Assembly: GCA_958450365.1 (NCBI GenBank)
Contig: CAUEEP010000754.1
Location: forward strand, 776,001 to 840,000
Origin: Mesorhabditis belari
Taxonomy: Eukaryota; Nematoda; Chromadorea; Rhabditida; Rhabditidae
Direction of reading: 5' to 3'
Length of the DNA: 64,000 nt
Shown: positions 44,771 to 56,500 of the stretch, in pieces
Layout: every line of letters begins with the position of its first letter
How positions within the stretch are numbered: the stretch's first letter is position 1
Made by a program: the position numbers and the translations under genes
The notes under the pieces: model-generated
The model's database searches: none
The model's input: the letters and a program-made list of their open reading frames with translations, nothing else
Told to the model about the DNA's origin: nothing

Positions 44771-46840
44771 ATGCCGGTGATTCATGTTGAAAGCGATGAT
44801 CACTTCAAGACTCTCTTAGAGGAAAACAAAAACAAAGTCGTCGTCATTGATTTCACCGCCAGCTGGTTGGTTTCAGTTTTGGGAATATAAGATAGATAAA
44901 AAATAAGATAGAAATATTTACGCAATAAGATGGATTTTAAAATATTCAGTTGATCGATTTAGCACTTTACTGTACTGTACAAGTAGTGTACTGTACAAGT
45001 AGTGTACTGTGCAGGTAATGTACTGTACAAGTACTGTACTGTACAAGTACTGTACTATCTTTACCAATGAGCTTTTGATTTCAAAGTCTAGCAAGTGAAG
45101 TATGCTAATACAGTCAACGCTGGATAGTAGATCATTTAATAGTAGATCATTAATAGGACATTTGATAGGATCTATAGGTTGATGTCATTTGGCATTTTGA
45201 GTTTTGGCTTTTTGTCATTTTGTCATTTTTTGTGACATTTAATAGTAGATCACTTTTGGAGGATCTCTCCAATGGCAATCTCTCCAGAAATCACTAACTT
45301 TTGCAAAAGTTCGAATATTTTATCATAAAACTAGCTTTATATGCTTACAACTAGCTTATCTGCTTACACTATTGTTAACAATCAGCTGCTAATCAGCTAG
45401 CTATTCTAATTTCCTAGTCATTAAGCTCATTAAGCATTTCTAGTCATTAAAAACAGTTTTGAAAAGTTGAAATCGTTTACTAGTGCCTAATAGCCTAAAG
45501 CCTAGTAGTTTACTAGTGTTTGAGCATTTAAATGTCGTGTTAAAGCCACAGAATCGTATTGATCAACTTATTCACAGTGTTTTTGATGTTTTTAGGACTG
45601 ATTAGACAAAACTCTCGATAGTAAATCATTTTTGGAGAATCCCTTACTTACTACTATCGAGCGTCGACTGTATTTAGCTTGCAGCTTTTCTTTTTGCAGG
45701 TGTGGCCCATGCAAATTCATCGCTCCACTCTACGAGGAGTTGGCTAATTCCCATCCGAACACCGTTTTTCTCAAAGTCGACGTTGATGAGTGCACTGGTT
45801 AGTCTTAAAGTAAAGAAATAGTTCTTAAAAAAAGCGTTTCAGGAGCCGCGAATGACGTCGAAGCGATGCCGACTTTCCGATTTTTCGTCAACGGGTTAGT
45901 GCGGGTTTTGTCGTTTAAAATTCTATTTTAAAACCTTGTTCCTTATTCCAGACAAGGTACATAGTCATTTTTTAAAATTCAATTTTAATAGAATGAAATG
46001 AAAATGGTCAAGTTCTCGAAAATTAGATGGATAATCGTTTTTCATGTTAGTCGGCCGTCAAATTTCTTCTACTTTCTGAAAATCATGCTTTCTTTCTTTC
46101 TTGGCTTGGCAACTTGGCGATGCACCACGTCTGCTTCTAGTTGGCTAGTCCTAGTTGACTTGCTTGCTTAAAACCAAAGTGGGCTAAAAATGAACACAAC
46201 TAATGCCTAAAACTTGTAACTCAGATATCTCGAGTATTGAGCTTTTCTATACAAGTTCCCTTCCAGGATGCTTTAGGAGTTTAGTCAGCATTGAGGGCCA
46301 AAAACTGAAAAGGGATTCGGAATCAGCGTAGTCGATGTTATAAGATGGAGTTTTAAAGGGTCCAAAGGCAAGTGGTGACGTTTGTAAGTCTTCAATAAGT
46401 CTCTAAGTCTTCGTTTGTAAGTCTGGCAAGGATCTAGTTTCTTGTGTGCAAACTATGCTATTATTTTACCCTTTAATCAACAGATTTCAACAGATTCAAT
46501 GAGTTAAAGCTTTAAAAAACATTGAAAAAGTCTGGTTAGTAGTCTTTTTCAAAGTCTGATCAGTAGTGAGCTTCGCCTTGGCTTCCAGACAATAGAGAAA
46601 CTTTCTAGTGCAGTTTTTCTAAGCAGTTCTTTCAATAAGGAAACAAATTATCATTTTCAATAGATTCTTCTTGAAGAAAAAGTGTATTATAGATGATTTT
46701 TTGGCTATAGAATCTTTTCCAATGAAAAACCCTATAGAATCTTTTTCAATAAGCATTTTTCTTTCAGAGAGAAAGTCGCCGAGTTCACCGGTGGAAACGA
46801 GTCAAAACTGAAGGAATACGTCGAGAAATACGCTGTTTAA
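44771..46840 (+). CDS. trx: Thioredoxin
   Basis: Small cytosolic protein-disulfide reductase, recycled by thioredoxin reductase with NADPH. Four exons: 44771-44865, 45700-45797, 45843-45894 and 46768-46840. They join in phase to 105 residues, the normal thioredoxin length. Family marks are [15 protein letters not shown] with the CGPC redox pair, [11 protein letters not shown], the cis-proline in [12 protein letters not shown] and [16 protein letters not shown] at the end. The ATG lies ten bases after TTTCTTTCTAG, a likely trans-splice acceptor. A GTACTGTACAAGTA array is in intron 1. Two broken copies of exon 1 lie upstream. Confidence 0.96.
44985..45055. repeat. Short array of GTACTGTACAAGTA
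   Basis: About five 14-base copies in thioredoxin intron 1, about 120 bases after the donor. GTAC words resemble those at 2245-3035 and 12220-12269. Confidence 0.88.
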
Positions 46841-47439
46841 ATCAACGAAAATCTCCATTTTTAAATGTAAAACTGTTTTCCGAGAAAGTATTTTGATAAA
46901 ACTTGCCTTATTTTTCGGATTTGACCAAAATTATGACCAAAAATCAAGTTTTACCCTTTCAAATCAATAAAAATTAATGAAAATCAATGAAAATCAATAA
47001 AAATCAATCTTTTTTTAAACGAATAGCTTTTCTGAAGTCTTTTAGAGAGTCTTTGGACTCTTTAGAGTCTTTTAAAGATAAAATTTTACTTTCAAAACCA
47101 AGATTTACATTGCAAAATACACAAAAAATAGAAATTTTTCTAAAAAAAGCAAAAAAAGAAAACAAAAAACTTCAATCCCGTAAGAAGGCTGGTCCAAAGA
47201 GGAAAAAATAGCCATGAAACTAGCTAATTTAGCTAATTTCATTAAAATAAGGCATTTTCTTGAAAATCATTCGAGAAATTTGAAAGATTTGGTGATTTTT
47301 GAGAAAAAATTCGACATTTAAGCTTTCTTTTAGTTCGAAAATCTTTGAATTGCTATAAAATCCCCAATTTTCAACGAATCAAGCTAATTCTTTTTGCAAT
47401 CGATTCTCCTTGAAAAATTCTATCAAATAAATATTAGGT

Positions 47440-47955
47440 TTATCAGGGAAAAGTGGAGTTTAGTGGGGTAAAATTGGGGTTGAAGTTGGTGGGACACTTT
47501 GTGCGTTCTCTGTGCGTTCTCTTCATGTTGCTCGTAAGAAAAGCGCGACCCCGGAGGGGGGAAGGACCCGCCGGTAAACAAGGAGGACGCGAGAAAAACG
47601 GCGTCTGGCACACGGCCCCGGTGGAACTGACGGAAAAGCCCCCCGCCCCGGTTTAATTACCCAAGTCTGCGTACTCTTTATGTCGGTCATAGGAAAAACG
47701 GCCTCTGGCACACGGCTCTTGGTAAACGCTGTGGAAGGGGCGCTCGGTCGATTTGTTTACCCAAATGTGCGTACTCTTGTCGTCGCTGTTAGGAATAAAC
47801 AGCCTCTGGCAAACGGCTCATTAGGTGGGGAAATTTGTGCGTTCTCTGTGCGTACCCTTGTCGTCGCTCGTAAGAAAAAACGGCGTCTGGCACACGGCGC
47901 TGGGGTAGATGGTGTCGGAAACCCCCGTCGGCCGGTTTAGTTACCCAAGTTTAAA
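47440..47955. repeat. GC-rich repeated module
   Basis: Four imperfect units of about 110-150 bases. Each has GTGCGTTCTC or TGCGTACTCT, a TTGTCGTCGCTCGTAAGAA-like part, AAAACGGCGTCTGGCACACG and a GGTTTAATTACCCAAGT-like end. GC content is far above the flanks. Open frames cross it on both strands but with no known domain and no agreement between units, so it may be non-coding or foreign. Confidence 0.7.
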
Positions 47956-48811
47956 GTTAATTGCTCATTGCCTCGATTTCGGTTTTATTTCATATAGAAA
48001 CTACTAAAAACCCTTCCCAAGTTTCCTGCGCGATTATTTAAAAGCAAGGACCGACCGTAAATACTGTAATAGTACCCCACCCCCCTCGTACAGTCGGGTA
48101 GTCGCAAAGGTTTTTTAGTATTTCATTTTTTTTCAAAGCGCCCGTACTTTCAAAAAATGTGTCTTTGGTATCAAAAAATAGCTGAAATTCAGGGTTATTT
48201 TTTGAAACCAAAACGAACATTGTAGCATAAACCAGTGTCAAGAAAAACTCGTTCAAAGCTAGACTACGCAACACTCCGCACCGTCATTACGCGATTATTA
48301 AAAGCCAAAAAGCTAAAGAAGCCAAAGAACCTAAAAAACCCCGAAAAAACCTCATTTTAACGTCCATTCCACCGTGCTTTCCTGCGAAATTGATAGAAAA
48401 ATAGAATAAAAACAATAAAAAGCTCTTCGCTAGCAATGTTCACTAAAAAAGTTTTGATAGCAAATTCATAAAATCGATAGTTTTCTCAAAAAAAACCCCC
48501 GAATCTTTCAATTTCAAAAATCGCTTTTATTTGAGTAGAATTCGAATGAGCAACCACAAAACTACGATAGTGTTTTGTGTCAGAAGTACGCACAAAAAAA
48601 AAAACACCCGAAAAGTGAAATTCAGGCAAAAGATTTCAAAAGAAAAACGAAAAAAACGAAAAACAAAAAAAACAAAATCATCGGTTTTTCGGCTTAACTA
48701 GGAGGAAAGTTCAAAGTATCACAGAGAATTTTTTCATTTTTTTTTTGGAGAGAAAAGCTCGCTCGAGAAAAGCCAAAAAAAAAAGTCGATAAATTAGGGG
48801 AAAGGGTTTTT

Positions 48812-48853
48812 GTTCAAATGGTTCAAATGGTTCAAATGGTTCAAATGGTTCAG
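48812..48853. repeat. 9-base GGTTCAAAT array
   Basis: Four to five copies just beyond the dapk-1 stop codon, in the 3' UTR region of the minus-strand gene. Confidence 0.85.
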
Positions 48854-48910
48854 AGGCTCAAGAGGGGTTTTCGGAGGGGGGAAAGATCGTGAGGGTCGAT
48901 TTCATCGATT

Positions 48911-50463
48911 TCATCGAGAGACTGTGCTCGCCGATCGGTGCTCGCTTGAGCTGTGATTTGAAGAGACGACACCTGAAAATTGAGATTTTCGAGAAGGATT
49001 TACAGTTGTCGGTTCTGGGCACCGGTCTTTTGAGAGAATCGTGGTCTTTTGAAAGAATCATGGTCCTTTGAAGGAATCATGGTCCTTTGAAAGAATCGTG
49101 GTCTCTTCAAAGAATCGTGGTCTCTTCAAAGAATCGTGGTCTCTTCAAAGAATCGTGGTCTCTTCAAAGAATCGTGGTCTCTTCAAAGAATCGTGGTCTC
49201 TTCAAAGAATCATGGTCTTTTGAGAGAATCGTGGTCTTTTAAAAGAATCGTGGTCTGTCAGATCGTAATCGTGGATGTTTGCCGTAAGATGTTTCCAGCC
49301 ATTTCCTGATGTTCGAGTTACAAGTCCTTCCCTTATTGACCCGGTGTTTGATCTTCCCGAGTTCTTCAACTCGAGCCCATAGACATAGAAAGACATCGTT
49401 ATCAGCTTCAGCCTCCATCAGTGTTTGCATTCTTGTCGCGGTAGTTTCTTTTTGGTGGTGATAGCGATTGGGTGACTCGCCTTCGCCAATCGGCTAAGCC
49501 GTCAGAGCTCAGCAAAGCACAAATCATCAAAGGCTTTTGCTTTCGTTAAAGCCAACATCTCCAACCATTTCACCATCAGCATCGCTTTTTGGCGGAACCG
49601 TATTGGAACCGTATTAGATCAAAAAGGAACCGTATTGGAACCGTATTAGATCAAAAAAGGAACCGTATTGGAATGCTGAGGGTGAACCTTCTTCTTGACT
49701 GTTTATGGACTGCTTCTTCTTGACTGTTGATCGTCTCGAGTCTTTCGAGTCTCGTCACAATTGGGCATCACAATTGGGCGTCACAATTTGTGGCGTATCT
49801 ATTTCCCCTCATCATCCAGCTCATTCTAATCGGATTCACCAGCCAATAAAACACTTTTTAGTAAAAACAGATAATTGCAAAAGACCACGATTCAGGGAAA
49901 GAGCCTATATTTTCAATAGATTTGATTTCTCCTCACCAGAATCAGCACAATCGTTTCCAAGAGGAGCTTCGTCTAAAGGAGCAAATAAATATAGAGGAAC
50001 CGTTCGATAAAGAGCATCTCGAGCATCCTGAAAATTTCCATTTAACTTTTAGCAATAACAACTTTTAGATCACTGTTAGAATGTTTTGTTAGACTTTTCA
50101 ATGAATCTCAATTACCTGTCTGCCTAGCTCAGCAAGAATTGTGCACAATTTGCCGACGGACGCCTGCTCGGGATGTTGAATTGCCCATTCAGCCAAGAGT
50201 TGATCGGTCCTAGACAGCGATTGACCGGTTGAGTCCACTTCGGGTACCTGGAAACGGGTTGGTAAAAGCCTCTTGTCTTTTATTGGGGAATCTACCTGAT
50301 CAGTTAGGTTTAGCTTGACCGCGAGAATGCTCCAATCTCGGCCCATTGCATCGGGCGGATCAAGCAAAGCGGCCAGCTCACAACGAGACGTCAACTGCAG
50401 ATCGGCAACACCGACGTCGATGCCTGCAATGGGAAATGTGATGTGAGCCTGAGTTTAAGCCTA

Positions 50464-50509
<46 letters not shown>

Positions 50510-53500
50510 AAGCCCTGGAGTTGTCCCTGGGATCCCTACAGTACCCTTACTGCAGTCCCCAAACTCGCCAGAAGCCAGATTTGAACCTGGCTTCAGCCCA
50601 CTGGGCAGTTACTGCAAGGTACTGACCAGCAGCTTCACTCTAAACCTACCCAATGTGAGTAATCGTGCCACTTCTCGGCTCCCAAAGCAAACGACATCAG
50701 TGAAGAGTTCGTCGAGATCATGTGTGCCTTTCACTCTCAATGATTCAGCCTGTTGCATCGCCATCATTGACTCAGGCGGGAAAGAGGCCGGTGAGGAGAC
50801 GTGATCCTGGAAATAGAAATTTAATTGGAAACTGCTGAAGGATCAGAAGATCGGTAACCCAGTCCAGTACAGTAACCCAGTCCAGTACCAAACCCAGTCC
50901 AGTACCAAACCCAGTCCAGTAACCCAACCCAAACAACGAGATCTCGATCGGGTTACGGTAGCTGGAGTGCTTTTCTTGATTACTTACCGCCAAGTGTTTC
51001 GGTGAGAGGAAGTGTCGCTCAAGACCGATCCCCGGGGCAACCTGAAATCTCATATTATAAAGGCTTCGAATAAAGGCTGTACGCATCGAACTACCCCCTT
51101 TTTAGGCTACCGTAATCTAAAGAACTACAGTAGTCTAAAAAGCTATAATATCTTTCCCTTTTACTACCTCGGAAGCAGTTTGTTCGACAAGATTGACGAC
51201 ATCTTCTAAGAAATAGAAACACGAGGTGGCTCGTTCGGAAGGACCGCGCACACAAACCTCCACAGCGTCTCCATGTAATCTAAAAGCATATAAATAGCCT
51301 GCGAAGACCGTATCCCAAATTTCTCTAAGCCTTTTCACTCACCGAATAAGCGCCTCCATTTGTCCAGAGCTCATCTTGCTGCAGCCAGCCCATTGCACTA
51401 AATCAGCGTCCATTGGATCTTGAAAATCGTGCATTGAGCGCCGGAGAGCCACCTGAGAATTCATTTTTTGTCTTCAACCATCAGAATAGTTCAGAAAGGC
51501 TTGGGCTTGGACTACAGTATGCCAAAATATATCTACAAGAATTGTATCTACTGTTTCTCACCTGTATCCTCGGGAAAGTGCTTTGCAGTGATCTTTCCAT
51601 TCCTCTCATCGGCAACACTCTCACCCCTCCATAGACATACGTCGGTTTGTCCTTCATCCAAACATCTTTCGGTGGCTCTAGTAGAATGAAAGCCGGGAAT
51701 TCGAAAGTGTTATCATCTTCGGAGTCGAGTGGAGCACACAATTGGAGAGTGTCGAGGATGTGGAGGAGATCGGCCGGCTCGGTGATCTCGGGGAAGATCG
51801 GAGCGAAATGCGCTAGGGAGTAGCAGCCGGTGATGCGACATCTGAAAATGGGATACTGTATCTGTGAGAAATAATGGAATGGAATATTGTAATAAGAAGG
51901 ACTATAGTAGCTTCAAGTATTATGCATACAGTCCCTACAGTATCTACAGCATTTACAGCATCTACAGTCTCTCCAGTATCTACAGTACCTACAGTCCCCA
52001 CAGTCTCTACAGCATCTACAGTCTCTACAGTACCCACAGTCTCTACAGTCTCTACAGTCTCTACAGTACCCACAGTCTCTACAGTCTCTACAGTACCTAC
52101 AGCCTCTACAGTATCCCCAGTCTCTACAGTATCCCCAGTCTCTACAGTTCTCTTTTAAAGTACGGTAGCTTTTGCTTTTAAAAAACTCTCACCTTGACAA
52201 GAACTCAGCTGATAGAAGTTGCCCAATCACGTGCGTACCCAACCACTCCGGATTCAACACGACATAGTCGAGCTCTGCCGTCTCATCTCGCAGATAAACC
52301 ACTTCGCCGATCAATTGCAATTGCTGGATGAGTTGCCGACAATGCGAGTCTCCACTCAATGGATTGATCTCATTGCGGACGATTGCCGAGAAATGAGGCC
52401 ATGTAACAACAGGGAAATGGGAGTGCTGTTTCCGGAGGGATTGCAGCGATTGCACGGTGGCATCGAGAAGGCCAAGGGGTTTCTAGAGTCGAAGATTGAT
52501 CAGTAACAGAAATTTGGAAATTGGGATAGGCAAGGGAATGCCAGGCAAAGCCAGTACCTAGCTCATTCAGAAGGATAACTCGTTTACTAGAGAACTTTTC
52601 CAACTTAGCATCGAGTTAAGCCTGGCATCGGATTCTATGCAAAATTCTGAGCAAAACCAAAGTTGATAATCGTCTTTTTATTGCGTATAGGCTTAATTGA
52701 CTCTTTTTAAATATTGACTATATTTTAACCTTTAAAATTGACTCTTTTTGTTTATAAAAAAAGGCTTAAATCTAAAAGAAAGCATCCCAATGTTGTTTAC
52801 AGAAAAAGAAAAGATTTTGGTCGAGAGAGGATCCGAACCCTCGAGGAACAACTTTGTAGTCGAGCAGACTATCCTCTAGGCCAACTGGTCATTTGCGGGG
52901 GACGACAAGGGAAGGCATAAGTCTTCCCTAATCGAGTTTCGCAATCAATTTTCAACAATTTTTAAAACGTGCTTTTCCATGGATTAAATGGCTGATTGGA
53001 TTGTTTTTAAAAGAAAGGTTTGCTCAGAATTTTGCGTAGAATCCGATTTTCGATCTGGTAGACTCGATCTCGTAGACTAGATCTCGTAGACTAGATCTGG
53101 TAGACTAGATCTGGTAGACTCGATCTGGTAGACTAGATCTCGTAGACTAGATCTCGTAGACTAGATCTCGTAGCTTAATTCAATGCTAATTTCAAACAAT
53201 TCCCTAGTTCCTAGTTAAAAGGATTCCTTTTAATCCTTTTAACTAGGAACTAGCAAATAGCAACGTAAAACTAGCCTAGTTTTCGATCACCGTTTACCTG
53301 TAATCTAGACAAGATTGAAGTGCGTGATTCGGTGAGATATTTACGCAAAGCTTTCATCCCAGCGCAAGACGGATTCGTCGAATCCAAAAGGATTAGCCTA
53401 AAGATAGGGAAATGCATTTTGAAGCTTCAATATTTCATAATGGGTTGGTGAATTGAAAACTGCCGGCTATTGTCATATGTCCCTTTTTGAGCACTTTCTT

Positions 53501-56500
53501 CAAAAGAAACCCATTCTGGTGTCAATGGAAAAGTTGTAGAGAATCAAAAATCAAGCTTATATCCAAATTTTCAGAACGATTCAAAAACTAGTTTTCAAGA
53601 AATGCCAAATTTACGAATTTTCACAAAACTTGCAACAAAATTTGCTTTTTAAGCGAAACTACTAAGTGTATCTTTTTGGAAATTTCGCTATAAGCCTAAT
53701 TTTTGATTCTCTACAACTTTTCTATTGACACCAAAATGGGTTTCTTTTGAAGAAATACCGTTAGCGTTCCAGGACGGTTCCTATTTTGATCTAATACGGT
53801 TCTTTTTTGATCTAATACGGTTCCAATACGGTGCTCAAACTCCAACTCCAACTGGACATCTCCAGTCCTTCAGTCTTCAGTCTTGAGTCTCACACTTGTA
53901 CTGGGAGTTCCTGGATAGCGAGACGACCGTTAATGCAATCAAATACAGTGAACAGTTGGGAAAGGTGAATGAATCCCTAAAGAAGAATAGACCCCTCCAA
54001 GTCAAAGATCGTTCTCATCCACGAAAACGCGCGCCCTCATGTTGCAAAACTGACTCGCTCTAAAATAAATAGCCTTGTTTGGGGAAATTTTGTCGCATTC
54101 CCCATACAGTCGCCCCTTTGATTACTATTTATTATTCCAATTATTCCGGATCATGAGTAATGGTCCGGAATGCGGGAGAACACTTCGATTCGGAAGAAGT
54201 AGTCAAAAATTGGCTTTGAAAGTTTTTCGATTCAAAGCCAAAATCCTACTACGAAAGAGGAATCCGCAAATTGCCTGTAAAATGGGCAGAGGAATTGCCT
54301 ATAAAATGAGCAGAAGTCGTCAATAATAATGGAAATTATTTGGAATGAATTGATGGCTTTATGTTGAATAAATTTTAGTTCAAAGTCTGACCGTTTTCTG
54401 ACTGACTCACAAATTGGTTTCATTTCTTTTTACAAATGATAAAAAGGATGATTTTCTATGCAGAATTTCTTTATACAAATTGTAGAATACTTTTAAGATT
54501 TTTATTAGCAGGCCTAGAAGCTTAGAAATTAAGCTTAAAAGAAATCTACAGCAATCTACAGCTTTTCATAAACTGGATTAAATTTTAGTTCAAACTCCGG
54601 CAGTTTTCAATTCACCAACTCAATAGTTTAAAGTTTAAAGTTCAAAGGGAAACTGGAAACTGCCTACTTGTCATAGATATCGAAATGTGTCTCGAATCGG
54701 AGTCGAACCGTTTTCAGCATTGCTTCAGTGTCCGATGATTGGTATTCACCGTCGAAATTCTTTAATGGGAATTGCTGATTCGTCGCGTGACTGCCAACGA
54801 TGACGACTTTTGAGCGACGAGAAATGATCCCACAATGACCAATCGGTTCACTTGGCGTCACTCGACCTTTCAAGAAATTCATCCAATACAGCACTTGCTT
54901 GTACTGGATCTCAGTCGAATCAGTTGCCTAAAATCATCAAAAGATCATGACAAAAGCGATATTGAAAAGAAAATCGTTAACTAGAACTTACTTTGTACAA
55001 GATCACATGCACACAGTCAGTGTTGCCAACAAAATGATCGTAAGCCATGTGATAAGGCTCGTATCCTCCAAATTCCCACACTGAGAACTCTCCACAGCCT
55101 AAAATGAGACAATAACAACAATTGTAGACTTCTTTTCTGACTCAATTCGATCAATTTGATCAATTTCAATCGATCAATTGATCAATTGACCACTTTCAAT
55201 CGACCAATTGATCAATTTCATTTGATCAATCAACTCACCATGTGCATTGATCGTTTGTACATCGATTCCGCGTGTGTAATTCCCGTGCAATGGTTTATGA
55301 GCTGCATTTGACCATTGCTCGCTCGCGTTATTGTTCGCTTCCGAAGAGAAAGAGCTGCCTTGACCCGAGTGGAGGCCCTCGTCTGCAAAAGAAAGATACC
55401 TAGTACAATGAAATATTCTACCTTTTGCCGCGATATTGTCCGAAAATCTTCTTGACACCGCATCGATGAAAGAGCCGATTCCCCGGGTTGACGCGAGAGC
55501 CTAGAAGCTTCATTAGTTCTGGTTACGATAAAAACAGGCTATGGGGATTTGTTTGAGGTTAGGGTAAGGCTTAGGTAGGCTTTGACTTAGGCTGGCTTAG
55601 ATAGGCTTTGACTTAGGCTGGCTTAGGTAGGCTTTGATTTAGGCTGGCTTCGGTAGGCTTTGGTTTAAGCTTAGGTCTAGGTCTAGGCTTAGGTTTAGAC
55701 TTAAGCTGGCTTAGGCAGGCTTTGGTTTAGGCTGACTCAGACTTAGGCTGGTCTAGACTGGTCTAGACTGGTCTAGGCTGGCTTAGGTTGGTCTAGGTTG
55801 GCTTAGGCTGGCTTAGGCTTAGACTAGCTTTGGCTGGGTTAGGCTTAGGCTGGCCTAAGCTGGCTTGGGTTGACCTAGGCTGGCTTAGACTTAGACTGGC
55901 TTGGGCTTGGGCAGATTTTAAAGCTATCTACCAGTCAAAACAAACCTGTACAAGCCTCGTTTTCCCACTCGTCGAATGCCCAAACATTTTCAGCTTTATT
56001 CGTCGCAACGGAACATCCAACGAGCACAATTGCTCCACGTAGAGTTCTCTAAAAGATTTTAGATATAGAAAAGAAAGAAAAAGAGGTTCTAAAGCTTATA
56101 AACCATAAGTTTCTAAAGCTCATAAACCATAAGTTTCTAAAGAAAATTCCCTACCGTGTCGCTTCGTTTTTCATCTTTCCCAACAATGATCCAACGTGTG
56201 TATGCTCTTGTGCCAAAGCAATGATCTCAGCCGTCAGTCCGTCCTAAAATCAATCAGAAATCAATCAGAAATCAATCAGAATCAATCAGAAATCAATCAA
56301 AACCCTAATATTTATTAGAAAATAGGTTTCAATTTAAATCTATCATTGTAAAAACTCTGTTCAAAAGCGGAAACGACTGTTCTTTAATTCATTTCTACTT
56401 TTCTTTGCTTCATTTTCTCATTTCTTTAAAGAATTTAGTGTAAAAAGTGATGAATTTACATTTTTAAGCACAAAGTAAACTAAATGATAAATGAAATTGA

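Larger units (their letters stand above)
46841..48910. other. Intergenic between convergent thioredoxin and dapk-1 3' ends
   Basis: The thioredoxin 3' UTR is followed by AATCAATAAAAATCAATGAAA-type words. Then comes the GC-rich module at 47440-47955, followed by AT-rich DNA with poly-A and poly-T tracts and a 9-base GGTTCAAAT array at 48812-48853. No gene is recognised. Confidence 0.65.

Noticed and set aside
47423..47940. Several open frames in the GC-rich module
   Set aside because: Frames differ between the repeated units and on each strand; no shared peptide, so coding is not supported.
49202..49430. Minus-strand open frames between the last dapk-1 exons
   Set aside because: Not in phase with flanking exons and no match to the DAPK tail; the splice 49937 to 48972 gives the expected ending.
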